Source: Bifidobacterium santillanense
GTDB taxonomy: Bacteria; Actinomycetota; Actinomycetes; Actinomycetales; Bifidobacteriaceae
NCBI RefSeq assembly: GCF_018555385.1
Contig: NZ_JAFEJS010000003.1
Span: 124,001 to 188,000 of the forward strand
Length of the DNA: 64,000 bases
Direction: 5' to 3'
Shown: positions 45,301 to 53,747 of the stretch, piece by piece
How the letters are laid out: each line of letters starts with the position of its first letter
Numbering within the stretch: position 1 is the stretch's first letter
The notes under the pieces: generated by a model
Database searches by the model: none
Seen by the model: only the letters and a program-made list of their open reading frames with translations
Told to the model about the DNA's origin: nothing
Made by a program: the position numbers and the translations under genes

Positions 45301-46365
45301 ATGCAGCTGAACCTGATCGACGAGGGCGCGTACGCGCAGACGATGACCGAACTGGTGCGGCCGGCGCTGGCCGGCTGCCGCGAGGAGGGCTGGTTCAACC
45401 CGGCCCAGGCCGAGCGCGAGGCCGGCCTGACCCCGCGCGGCGGCGGCCTGCACTACCTGTGCTACGACGCCACCAAGTTCGACTACGAGCGCGAGGACGG
45501 CGCGACCGCCACGTTCCGCGGCGCCATCGTCATCAGCCACGGCTTCACCGAGTTCGCCGAGAAGTACGACGAACTCGTGTGGTACTTCCTCATGTCCGGC
45601 TACTCCGTGTGCGTGATGGACCATCGCGGACACGGCAAGTCGGCGCGCGACGTCGACAACCCGTCGCTCGTGTGGATCGACGACTGGCGCCGCTACGTCG
45701 CCGATCTCGCCGGCTTCGCGCGCACGATCGGCGAGCAGTACGCGGCCGGCGAGCCGATCAACCTGTTCTGCCATTCGATGGGCGGCGGCATCGGCGCGGC
45801 CGCGCTCGAGCAGTACCCGACCCTGTTCGACCGGGCCGTGCTCTCCTGTCCGATGATCGCGCCGCAGACCGGCATGCCGATGTGGCTCACGCGCGCGCTG
45901 GTCGGCGCGCTGTGCGCGTGCGGGCTTGGACGCCACCGCGTCTTCGGACAGAAGGACTTCGACGGCGTGCTGGACCTGGGCCCCTACCAGCGCTCCAGCG
46001 AGCCGCGCGAACGCTGGTACCACAAGCTGCGCTGCGAGAACCGCGACTACCAGACCTACTGCGCGTCGTTCGAATGGGTGCATCAGGCGATGCGCATGAA
46101 CAGCGCGATCCTCCGGCCCGACGCGTGCGCCGAGATCGAGACGCCGATCCTGCTGTTCCAGGCCGGACACGACATCTGGGTGCGCAACCAGCCGCAGAAC
46201 ACGTTCGTCCGGCGCGTCAGGGACGGCGGCGGCCAGGCCAAGCTTGTGCACATCGCCGACTCGGAGCACGAGATCTTCTCGATGCCCAACAAGGTCTTCG
46301 GTCCGTATCTCAGGCAGGTGCTCGCCTTCTACAACGCCCCGATGATCGCCGGCGCGGAGGAGTAG
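45301..46365 (+). CDS. Alpha/beta hydrolase, lysophospholipase/monoacylglycerol-lipase-like
   Basis: The protein is 354 residues. It has ISHGFTEFAEKYDELVWYFL near the oxyanion hole, VCVMDHRGHGKSARD, the nucleophile elbow FCHSMGGGIGAAAL, a late FQAGHDIWV (Asp) and ADSEHEIFSM (His). These features match PldB/monoglyceride-lipase hydrolases that cleave fatty acyl chains from lysophospholipids or monoacylglycerols. The -10-like TAGGAT (45289-45294), whose first three bases are the stop codon of the peptidase gene, lies 6 nt before the ATG, so transcription may start at the ATG. An 18-bp direct repeat follows the gene (46372-46389 / 46397-46414). Confidence 0.85.
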   Translation: MQLNLIDEGAYAQTMTELVRPALAGCREEGWFNPAQAEREAGLTPRGGGLHYLCYDATKFDYEREDGATATFRGAIVISHGFTEFAEKYDELVWYFLMSGYSVCVMDHRGHGKSARDVDNPSLVWIDDWRRYVADLAGFARTIGEQYAAGEPINLFCHSMGGGIGAAALEQYPTLFDRAVLSCPMIAPQTGMPMWLTRALVGALCACGLGRHRVFGQKDFDGVLDLGPYQRSSEPRERWYHKLRCENRDYQTYCASFEWVHQAMRMNSAILRPDACAEIETPILLFQAGHDIWVRNQPQNTFVRRVRDGGGQAKLVHIADSEHEIFSMPNKVFGPYLRQVLAFYNAPMIAGAEE

Positions 46366-46506
46366 CGGCCGGACGGTCCGATGGCCCCGATGATCAGACG
46401 GTCCGATGGCCCCGCAACGTAGTCGGGTGTTGTTTTTCATCGAGAGTTCACCTGCCGGTCATACGGCGGTCTCGGCCGCGTAAGGCCGCGGTTCGACAAT
46501 GGAAGC

Positions 46507-48261
46507 ATGGGTATTGAAGCCGTATTTCGCCGTCGAATCGCCGCCTGCGCCGCGCTGGTCGCCGCCACCGCGATGCTGCTGACCGGGTGCGCCCAGAACG
46601 GCGGCGAGGGGTCGAACGCCGCCGGCGGATCGGGCGAGGGCGGCAACTCCTCCTACGCCGGCCCGACCGGCACCTCCACCACCAGTTCGGACGGCAGCGA
46701 GCAGACGTTCACGCCCGGTTCCGGCAAGGCCTCCCAGACGATCACGATCGCGTCCGGATCGGAGAACAAGGAGGTCGCCGACGCGGTCCAGCGCGCGGTC
46801 GACGAATCGGACGTCGCCGTGACGATGAAGTACATGGGCTCGCTCGACATCATGAAGGTCCTCGAATCGGGCGCCGACGGCTACGACGCGGTCTGGCCGG
46901 CCTCCTCGATGTGGATCTCGATGGGTGACGTCAAGCATCTCGTCAAGGACCAGCAGAGCACCTCCACCACGCCGATCGTGTTCGGCATCGCCAAGTCGAA
47001 GGCCGTGAAGCTCGGCTGGGCCGACGCCTCCGGCAAGACCAAGGCCGTCTCCACCGCCGACATCCTCAAGGCGGTCACGGACGGCGACCTCAAGTTCTCG
47101 ATGACCTCGGCCACGCAGTCGAATTCCGGCGCGTCCGCGTACCTCGCGTTCCTGACCGCGCTGCGTGGCGGCTCAGGCCCGATCACCGACGCCGACCTTG
47201 CGGACTCCTCGCTCACGTCCTCCGTCTCCCAGCTGCTCAAGGGCGTCGACCGCTCGTCCGGCTCGTCCGACTGGCTCAAGGACATGGTCGTCGCGAACCC
47301 CGAGCGCTTCGACTCGATGGTCAACTACGAGTCGCTCGTCATCCAGGCCGACAAGCAGCTGACGAAGGCGGGCAAGGACCCGCTGCTCGCAATCTACCCG
47401 TCCGACGGCATCGCCGTGTCCGACTCGCCGCTCGGCTACGTCGACCGCTCGCAGTCCGCGGACGTCAAACACGCGTACGAGAAGTTCGCCAAGGCGCTGA
47501 CGACGAACGACGCGAAGCTCGCGTTCGAGCGCGCCGGCCGCCGCACGGGCCTCGGCGGCGCGCTGACGTACGCGAACGACAAGCAGGTCAAGCAGTCGTT
47601 CCGCGCCGAATGGGGGCTCAACACCGACGCGAGCGTGCTCAAGACCATCCCGCTGCCGGCCGCGAAGGTCATCACCAAGGCGCTCGACGTCTACCAGAAC
47701 GGCCTGCGCAAGCCCAGCTGGACCGTGTGGGTCGTCGACTACTCCGGCTCGATGAGCGGCGCCGGCAAGTCGGGCGTCGTCTCCGGCCTCAACGCGGCGC
47801 TCGACCCGGCCAAGGCCGCCGAGGCGCACATCCAGCCCGGCAGCGGCGACGTCAACATCCTCATCCCGTTCGAAAGCCTGCCGCATAACCCGATCCGCGC
47901 CGAGGGCGCGAACACCGGCGAACTGCTGCACGTGGCCGACGCGACCGCCGCGTCCGGCGGCACCGATATCTACGGCGGCCTCGAGGCGGCCTACAAGCAG
48001 CTGCCCGACGCCGCCAAGGCCGGCGACTACACCACTGCGATCGTGCTCATGACCGACGGCCAGTCCGAGACGGCGCATCAGCAGGCCGCGTTCGACCAGT
48101 ACCGCTCGCTCGGCCGCGACGTGCCGATCTTCTCGATCATGTTCGGCGAGGCCGATCCGACCCAGCTCAACCAGATCGCGCAGCTGTCCAACGCGAAGGT
48201 GTTCGACGGGCGCTCCGGCGACCTCGCCGACGTGTTCCGCACCGTCAAGGGATTCAACTGA
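46507..48261 (+). CDS. Lipoprotein with solute-binding-like and VWA domains
   Basis: The protein is 584 residues. A lipoprotein signal peptide (RRIAACAALVAATAMLLTGC, lipid-modified Cys near 23) is followed by a Gly/Ser/Thr-rich linker and a bacterial solute-binding-like domain (about 75-400, with SATQSNSGASAYLAFLTALRGG). A von Willebrand A domain (about 400-584) has a MIDAS motif, VVDYSGSMSGAG (Asp near 411), and a later LMTDGQSE. It would sit outside the membrane, bind a ligand and a metal-dependent protein partner. GACAAT lies 6 nt before the ATG. It is the first gene of a four-gene unit with XpaC and TelA proteins; the ligand is unknown. Confidence 0.82.
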   Translation: MGIEAVFRRRIAACAALVAATAMLLTGCAQNGGEGSNAAGGSGEGGNSSYAGPTGTSTTSSDGSEQTFTPGSGKASQTITIASGSENKEVADAVQRAVDESDVAVTMKYMGSLDIMKVLESGADGYDAVWPASSMWISMGDVKHLVKDQQSTSTTPIVFGIAKSKAVKLGWADASGKTKAVSTADILKAVTDGDLKFSMTSATQSNSGASAYLAFLTALRGGSGPITDADLADSSLTSSVSQLLKGVDRSSGSSDWLKDMVVANPERFDSMVNYESLVIQADKQLTKAGKDPLLAIYPSDGIAVSDSPLGYVDRSQSADVKHAYEKFAKALTTNDAKLAFERAGRRTGLGGALTYANDKQVKQSFRAEWGLNTDASVLKTIPLPAAKVITKALDVYQNGLRKPSWTVWVVDYSGSMSGAGKSGVVSGLNAALDPAKAAEAHIQPGSGDVNILIPFESLPHNPIRAEGANTGELLHVADATAASGGTDIYGGLEAAYKQLPDAAKAGDYTTAIVLMTDGQSETAHQQAAFDQYRSLGRDVPIFSIMFGEADPTQLNQIAQLSNAKVFDGRSGDLADVFRTVKGFN

Positions 48262-48959
48262 TGCTCCAGGTGATCTGCGGCTTTCTGGCGGGACTCGCGC
48301 TCGCCGCGACCGGCTTCTGGGTCGCCGGCGGCGGCGTGCCCGGACTCGTCGTCTCGCTGGCGCTGGCGGCGCTCGGCTACGTCGCCGGATCGACCCTGAC
48401 CGAGCCGGAACGCCGCATCGGGCACATGCTCGTCTCCGCGCTGCCCAACGGGCAGAAGGCCGCCGATGCTATCGACGCGGCCAACACGCGCCTCAACGCG
48501 ATCTCGATGCTCGCCACGCAGGTGCGCGACCCCGCGGTCAAGGCCGAGGCGGCCGACTTCATCGCCGCGACCCGATCCCTGACCGACTACGTGGCGCGCG
48601 ACACGTCCGCCTACCCGACCCTGCGCCACTACATCACCGTGTACGGCGAGCAGACGCAGAAGCTGCTGCGCTCCTACGTGGACGTCGAATCGTCCGGCGC
48701 GCGCGACCAGATGCTCAAGGCGCGCGGCGAGACCATCGAGGCGCTGCAGGTGCTCGAACGGACCGCGGCCGGCGAGCTGAGCCGCGCGGTGAGCGCCAAG
48801 ACGCTCGGCATCGCCGCCGACTCCGACGCGATCCAGCGCCTCGCGAGCATGGACGGGTACGACGCGCCGGCGCCGGCGGCAGTGACTACGCCGGTCGCGC
48901 CGGTCGCGGCAACAGGGGATCCGCAGCCAACGACGAAGCCAACAGGGGAGTCGAGGTAA
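48261..48959 (+). CDS. XpaC-like membrane protein
   Basis: The protein is 232 residues. Two N-terminal membrane helices (VICGFLAGLALAATGFWVAG and PGLVVSLALAALGYVAG) precede a helical cytoplasmic domain (ALPNGQKAADAIDAANTRLN, TLRHYITVYGEQTQKLLRSY) as in XpaC/5-bromo-4-chloroindolyl phosphate hydrolysis proteins. A Thr/Pro-rich tail ends it. XpaC is commonly paired with TelA in Firmicutes, its biochemical role unknown. Its ATG overlaps the previous stop (TGATG) and its TAA overlaps the next ATG (TAATG), showing translational coupling. Confidence 0.78.
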   Translation: MLQVICGFLAGLALAATGFWVAGGGVPGLVVSLALAALGYVAGSTLTEPERRIGHMLVSALPNGQKAADAIDAANTRLNAISMLATQVRDPAVKAEAADFIAATRSLTDYVARDTSAYPTLRHYITVYGEQTQKLLRSYVDVESSGARDQMLKARGETIEALQVLERTAAGELSRAVSAKTLGIAADSDAIQRLASMDGYDAPAPAAVTTPVAPVAATGDPQPTTKPTGESR

Positions 48960-50077
48960 TGAAGATGTCCAAATCGAAGATCATCGGGCTCATCGCCCTC
49001 CTCGCGATCGTCGCGATCCTGGCCGGCACGCTCGTGTGGCGCCAGATCGGGCCGAAGCCGGCCGCGCCCGTCCAACCGGTCGAGACGGTGAACGTCAACG
49101 GGTACTTGGGCGGCGAGAAGATCGGACTGTTCGACGACCCGGTCTTCCTCAAGGCCGCCGCCGCGCAGGGGCTCGACGTGAACTATCGCAAGGCCGGGAG
49201 CCTCGCGATGATGACCGCCGACACCAAGGGCATGGACTACCTGTTCCCGTCCTCGCGCGCCGCCGTCGAATACGGCGCGGCGCAGGGCGTCAAGGCCACG
49301 CAGAGCGACATCGTCTTCAACTCGCCGATCGTCCTGTACACGCACAAGGTCGTTGCCGACGGGCTCGTCGCCGGCGGCATCATGAGCAAAGGCAAGGACG
49401 GCGTCTACTCGATGGACATGGCCAAGGCCGTCGACGCGATGCTCGCGAACAAGACCTGGGCCGACGTTGGCTACGCCGCCGGCTACGGCCAGTTCCGCAT
49501 CGACTCGACCGACCCCGTCCAGTCGAACTCCGGCAACGAATACGCGGCGCTCATCGCCACCGTGCTCAATGGCGGACAGCCCGCCACTACCGACTCGCTC
49601 GCACGCGACGGCGACAAGATCCGCACGATCTTCGCCAAATCCGGCTGGATGGAGACCTCCAGCGAGGACGCGTTCAACCAGTTCCTCACCCTCGGCGTCG
49701 GCTCCAAGCCGATGATGGTCGGCTACGAATCGCAGATCCTCGACCTCGCCGTCAACCAGCCGTCCGCATTCAAACAGATCAAGGACGACGTCGTCATCGT
49801 CTACCCGACCCCGACCGTGTGGAGCACGCACACGCTCATGGCGCTCGACAAGAAAGGCGAGAAGCTGCTCTCCGTGCTCAAATCGTCCGAGATCCAGAAG
49901 CTCGCATGGACCCGTCACGGCTTCCGCGCCGCGAACTTCTCCGGCACCGACTCCATCAAGCGGTTCAAGGTCGGCGGCACGCTCGAGCAGGTGACCGCCG
50001 TCTCCGAACTGCCACGCAACAACGCCATGCAGGCGCTCATCGAACTGCTCAAAGGATTGACGCCGCAGCCGCAGTGA
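48959..50077 (+). CDS. Membrane-anchored solute-binding-like protein
   Basis: The protein is 372 residues. One N-terminal helix (IIGLIALLAIVAILAGTLVW) without a lipobox anchors an extracellular domain related to the solute-binding half of the 46507 lipoprotein. Both share a TDPVQSNSGNEYAAL / ATQSNSGASAYLAF type motif and the order lysine-rich start, NSG, late Y-P-x-P-T-V segment. It lacks the VWA domain. There is no permease or ABC ATPase nearby, so it is probably a sensor or structural component rather than a transport receptor. Confidence 0.72.
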   Translation: MKMSKSKIIGLIALLAIVAILAGTLVWRQIGPKPAAPVQPVETVNVNGYLGGEKIGLFDDPVFLKAAAAQGLDVNYRKAGSLAMMTADTKGMDYLFPSSRAAVEYGAAQGVKATQSDIVFNSPIVLYTHKVVADGLVAGGIMSKGKDGVYSMDMAKAVDAMLANKTWADVGYAAGYGQFRIDSTDPVQSNSGNEYAALIATVLNGGQPATTDSLARDGDKIRTIFAKSGWMETSSEDAFNQFLTLGVGSKPMMVGYESQILDLAVNQPSAFKQIKDDVVIVYPTPTVWSTHTLMALDKKGEKLLSVLKSSEIQKLAWTRHGFRAANFSGTDSIKRFKVGGTLEQVTAVSELPRNNAMQALIELLKGLTPQPQ

Positions 50078-50117
50078 CGCTGCCCCCGATCCACCCTCCT
50101 GAGAAAGGAATCCGATA

Positions 50118-51302
50118 ATGGCCAAGCAAATCTCACTCGCCGACCTCGCCGGCGGCAACGCCGTCACCAACCCTGCGCTCGCGGGAGCCAACGCCGCCGG
50201 CGCCGCGAACGGCGACCTCGTCCCCACCGCATCCGAGGCGGCCGCGGACTCCGCCAGCCTCACCCCCGACCAGCAGATCGCCAAGCTCCCCGCGGCCGAT
50301 CAACAGGCCGTCGCCCAGATGGCCGATCAGATCGACTTCACGCGTGACGGCATCGAATCTAGCTACGGCAAGGACGCGCAACGCGCCACCTCCAGCTTCG
50401 CCGACGAGATCCTCTCCGAAACCCGCTCCAAGGACACCGGCGAGGCCGGCGAACTGCTCAACACGATGCTCGTGACGATCGACGAGGCCGAACTCGGCGG
50501 CTTCCGCAAGATCCCGATCCTCGGCCAGGTCGCCGTCTCCATCGACAAGCTGCGCCGCCGCTACCAGAAGGTCGACGCGCAGATCGACGAGATCATCACC
50601 AAGCTCGAGGCCGCGCAGTCCCGGCTCGTCGCCGACATCTCCATGTACAACACGATGTACGAGCAGAACGCCCAGCAGTACCGCGAGCTCAAGATCACCG
50701 TGCTCGCCGGCAAGAAGGCGCTCGCCGACTTCCGCGCCCAGCAGCTGCCCGGGCTCGAGGCGCAGGCCGAGCAGAGCGGCGATCCGATGCAGGCGCAGAT
50801 CCTCAAGGACTTCAAATCCAAGCTCGACCGCTTCGAGAAGCGTCTCGACGACCTCGACCGCATCGGCGTGGTGACGCTGCAGACCGCACCGCAGATCAAG
50901 ATCATCCAGAACGCCGACCAGACCATTGTCGACAAGATCGACACGACCATCTCCACGACGATCCCGGTGTGGAAGTCGCAGATGGTGATCGCGCTGGGCC
51001 TGTCCAACCAGAAGAAGGCCCTCGATCTGCAGAACAAGGCCGACGACGTGACCAACAAGCTGCTGCAGCGCAACGCCGCCGCCATGCACAAGGGCGCGGT
51101 CGCCGCAGAGAAGGCCAACCAGCGCTCCGTGGTCGAGATCGAGACGCTCGAGAAGATCAACTCCGAGCTCATCGCCACGCTCAAGGAGACCGTGCAGATC
51201 CAGCAGCAGGGCAAGGCGAACCGCGAGGCCGCTCAGGTCAAGATGCGTCAGATCGAATCCGACTTGAAGAGCGCCCTCATCGAGTCCGCCCAGACGATGT
51301 GA
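50118..51302 (+). CDS. telA: TelA family protein (toxic-anion resistance)
   Basis: The protein is 394 residues, largely alpha-helical coiled-coil. It shows the TelA order: LLNTMLVTIDEAELGG, IPILGQVAVSIDKLRRRYQKV near the start, YRELKITVLAGKKAL, then TTISTTIPVWKSQMVIALGL and NAAAMHKGAVAAEKANQRSV. TelA proteins are linked to tellurite, cell-envelope and antimicrobial stress in other bacteria, with no known activity. GAAAGGAA lies before the ATG, 40 nt after the solute-binding-like gene. It closes the four-gene unit and is followed by a foldback repeat. Confidence 0.87.
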   Translation: MAKQISLADLAGGNAVTNPALAGANAAGAANGDLVPTASEAAADSASLTPDQQIAKLPAADQQAVAQMADQIDFTRDGIESSYGKDAQRATSSFADEILSETRSKDTGEAGELLNTMLVTIDEAELGGFRKIPILGQVAVSIDKLRRRYQKVDAQIDEIITKLEAAQSRLVADISMYNTMYEQNAQQYRELKITVLAGKKALADFRAQQLPGLEAQAEQSGDPMQAQILKDFKSKLDRFEKRLDDLDRIGVVTLQTAPQIKIIQNADQTIVDKIDTTISTTIPVWKSQMVIALGLSNQKKALDLQNKADDVTNKLLQRNAAAMHKGAVAAEKANQRSVVEIETLEKINSELIATLKETVQIQQQGKANREAAQVKMRQIESDLKSALIESAQTM

Positions 51303-51312
51303 GTCGGCTTTC

Positions 51313-51503
51313 TTCGTTATCAGGGGTACTTCGCGGGGCTGCGGACGTCCATCTCGCTTACAAGGGGTACCTGTCTCCGGTATGCGCGCCTGATAACGGC
51401 TCGGTCGCAATGCGGTCAAGCCGTTCGAGAGGCGTGATACTACGGACAGATACCCCTCGTAAGCGAGATGGACGTCCGCAGCCCCCGTAAAGTACCCCTC
51501 GAA
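51313..51503. repeat. Foldback repeat, diverged copy C
   Basis: This is an imperfect inverted repeat: left arm about 51321-51375, right arm about 51444-51502, both containing GGACGTCCATCTCGCTTAC and GGGGTA boxes. The loop holds TGCGGTCAAGCCGTT, as in copies A and B (CGCGGTCAAGCCGTT). It has the same layout and similar length as the 231-bp elements but diverged sequence. It separates telA from the convergent 108-residue membrane protein. Confidence 0.75.
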
Positions 51504-51509
51504 GGCCAG

Positions 51510-51836
51510 TTACTTCCCCTGATTCCGGTGGTCGGAATGGGGTGGGGTGCGCCTGCCGGTGAACGGTTCGAGCAGTGTGTTCGGGTCGGAGACGCCGAGC
51601 ATCTGGCGGCCGCCGGTCTTCTCCGGATGACGCGCGATGATCGCCATCGAGATGCCGCCCGGCACCATGATGATCGCGAAGATCGCCGCCAGCCCCCAGC
51701 TCACCGCGAATCCGAGCGCCAGGAAGATCGCGACCGCCGCCGCGACCGTGCCGATGAGCATCCATACGGCCTTGTTGGCCTTGCCGGATGCCTGCCTATC
51801 CGTCTCAGCGGTCTTGCCGCCGTCGATGTGCTTCAT
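51510..51836 (-). CDS. Small two-helix membrane protein, unknown function
   Basis: The protein is 108 residues. A polar N-terminus is followed by two hydrophobic segments (AVWMLIGTVAAAVAIFLALG and WGLAAIFAIIMVPGGISM), then a basic C-terminal tail (GGRQMLGVSDPNTLLEPFTG). Start 51836 (MKHIDGGKTAE) is judged from the family-like polar start; GGGGA lies close before it. No family is recognised. Confidence 0.6.
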   Translation of the reverse strand: MKHIDGGKTAETDRQASGKANKAVWMLIGTVAAAVAIFLALGFAVSWGLAAIFAIIMVPGGISMAIIARHPEKTGGRQMLGVSDPNTLLEPFTGRRTPPHSDHRNQGK

Positions 51837-51930
51837 GGTCCCCAGCATAGGACCGGAGCATCCATTCGGGAGCCGCGGCGGGGATCCGTGGCGTGCGGGG
51901 CGCAATACCGTTACGACTAAGCTGGGCTCC

Positions 51931-52887
51931 ATGAGTGAGAAGAGGGATGGGGCCGCCGGCACTGCGGCGACCGGAACCGCCGACAAGCGCACGCCGACGT
52001 TCGAGCGCACGCCGAAGGATCTGCTGGTCGGCGCCGCGCTGGTACTGCTTGGCGGCGTCATGTGGGGCTGCAACGCCACCGTCTCCAAGGTGCTGATGGG
52101 CGACTACCACGTCGATCCGATGTGGCTCGCCTGCGTGCGCGAGCTGCTCGCCGGCGTCCTGTTCATCGCCGTCGCCGCCGTGCGCACGCCGAGGCTCCTG
52201 ACCGGGGCGCTGCGCGACCGTAAGGGCTGGCCGTGGTTCGTCGCCTGCTCGCTGGTGTGCGTGCTGCTCGTGCAGGTCGCCTACCTCTCCTCGATCGACT
52301 GGACCAACGCCGGCACCGCCACCGTGCTGCAGGCGTTGAATCTCCTGTTCGTACTCGCGTATGTGTGTCTGCGCGGCCGCCGATGGCCTGGGCTGCGCGA
52401 GGGAATCGGCGTCGCGCTCGCGTTCGGCGGCACCGCGCTCATCGCCACCGGCGGCGACCCGTCGTCGCTCAAACTGCCGCTGATCGGCCTCGTGTGGGGA
52501 CTCGTCAACGCGCTCGCGACCGCCGCGATGGGCATCATGCCGGTCCGGCTCATCGCCCGATGGGGCAACATGGTCGTCAACGGCGTGATGTTCATCATCT
52601 CGGGCATCGTGCTGCTGCCGGTCGTGCGCCCGTGGGCCGGATCGCCGTCGTTCGATGCGCTCGGCCTGCTGCTCATGGCCTACACGGTCGTGTTCGGCAC
52701 GTTCGGCGCGTTCGCGCTCTATCTGGCCGGAGTGATGCGCATCGGCGCCATGCGCACGACGATGCTCGGCACCAGCGAGCCGGTCGCGGCGACCGTCTCC
52801 TCGGTGGTGTTCCTCGGTGCGGTGTTCACCCCGACCGACCTGATCGGCTTCGTGATGATCCTGACGATGGTCTTCCTCGTGCGCTGA
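51931..52887 (+). CDS. EamA-family (DMT superfamily) transporter
   Basis: The protein is 318 residues with ten membrane helices in two EamA halves (GAALVLLGGVMWGCNATVSKVL; LPLIGLVWGLVNALATAAMG). The C-terminal half ends in GTSEPVAATVSSVVFLGAVF, the usual EamA helix 9 motif. Such carriers export amino acids or other metabolites; the substrate is not deducible. TAAGCT lies 7 nt before the ATG with no RBS, suggesting a leaderless message. Confidence 0.85.
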   Translation: MSEKRDGAAGTAATGTADKRTPTFERTPKDLLVGAALVLLGGVMWGCNATVSKVLMGDYHVDPMWLACVRELLAGVLFIAVAAVRTPRLLTGALRDRKGWPWFVACSLVCVLLVQVAYLSSIDWTNAGTATVLQALNLLFVLAYVCLRGRRWPGLREGIGVALAFGGTALIATGGDPSSLKLPLIGLVWGLVNALATAAMGIMPVRLIARWGNMVVNGVMFIISGIVLLPVVRPWAGSPSFDALGLLLMAYTVVFGTFGAFALYLAGVMRIGAMRTTMLGTSEPVAATVSSVVFLGAVFTPTDLIGFVMILTMVFLVR

Positions 52888-52975
52888 CCGGACGTGAGGG
52901 TGTGATGCCGAGCTGGCCAGCCGGCCTCTGGCCGGGTTTGGCCGCTGGTCGGTGCTGCCCGTCGGATGCTGGGCC

Positions 52976-53042
52976 GGGTGCCGGGTGCCGGGTGCTGGGT
53001 GCCGGGTGCTGGGTGCCGGGGTGCTGGGTGCCGGGTGCCGGG
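52976..53042. repeat. 7-bp minisatellite (GGGTGCY)n
   Basis: There are nine copies of GGGTGCC or GGGTGCT in a row with one extra G. It is part of the 860-bp gene-free stretch 52888-53747. Confidence 0.85.
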
Positions 53043-53280
53043 CTGGCCGACGGCCAGTGGGTGGGCACTTCTGGCCCGTTCGACGCATCGGGACTATTGT
53101 CGGTGGTGCCGGTCGGTCGGCTGTTTGTGCCGTCCGGCAAATACGGAGGTACGCCAATTGGTTTCCTGTCGCCAATCCGCGGCTCCGCGTTGGGCCGGGC
53201 TGGCGATCTGGAACCCGCCAATCCGCAGTGTGGGCCGGGGCGTGGCGTACTAAGCCGCGCCCCGGTTCTCGTCTGATCCG

Positions 53281-53387
53281 GGGTTTGCACGTCCGATTCC
53301 GGGTTTGCTGGTTGGCTCCGGGGGTTGCACGGTTGGCTCCAGGTTTTGCACGTCCGATTCCGGGGTTTGCACGGTTGACTCCGGGAC
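53281..53387. repeat. Five tandem units of about 20-21 bp
   Basis: Units begin GGGTTTGCAC or a variant and end TCCGATTCCG or TTGGCTCCG, starting near 53281, 53301, 53322, 53341 and 53363. Further short repeats follow (GGAGTGATGCGTGATG twice, 53414-53450; GTGGTTGTTTGCCGG / GTGGTTGTTCGCCGG, 53560-53620). No coding frame there looks real. Confidence 0.8.
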
Positions 53388-53747
53388 ATGTATCACTTTT
53401 CCGTTACTAACCCCGGAGTGATGCGTGATGGAGACGGAGTGATGCGTGATGAAGGCGGAGCGAGGCGTGCGAAGCCCGGAGGATGCACGTGACTTCTGAC
53501 TTCATTCTTGCTCAGCGGGACTGCAGGTGCGCTCGGCTCCGTTCTCGCTTGTTGCTCGGTAGTGGTTGTTTGCCGGGTGGTTGTTCGCCGAGTAGCTGCT
53601 TGCCGGGGTGGTTGTTCGCCGGGGTCTCGATAGGCGCATGCCCTCGACGTGCCGGTGTAGGATGCGCTGGTCGACAAGGGCGTCCTCGTCATGACGAATG
53701 CTCGTCGTGGGCGAACGCCCTCGGCGCGCCGGTGTAGGGTGGGGCGC

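Noticed and set aside
46372..46414. 18-bp direct repeat as an attachment site
   Set aside because: The copies are only 25 bp apart with no integrase; simple slippage is enough to explain it.
43711..46440. 909-codon minus-strand ORF opposite the peptidase and hydrolase genes
   Set aside because: It is a GC-rich antisense shadow (Val/Arg/Gly/His repeats); the plus-strand genes have catalytic motifs.
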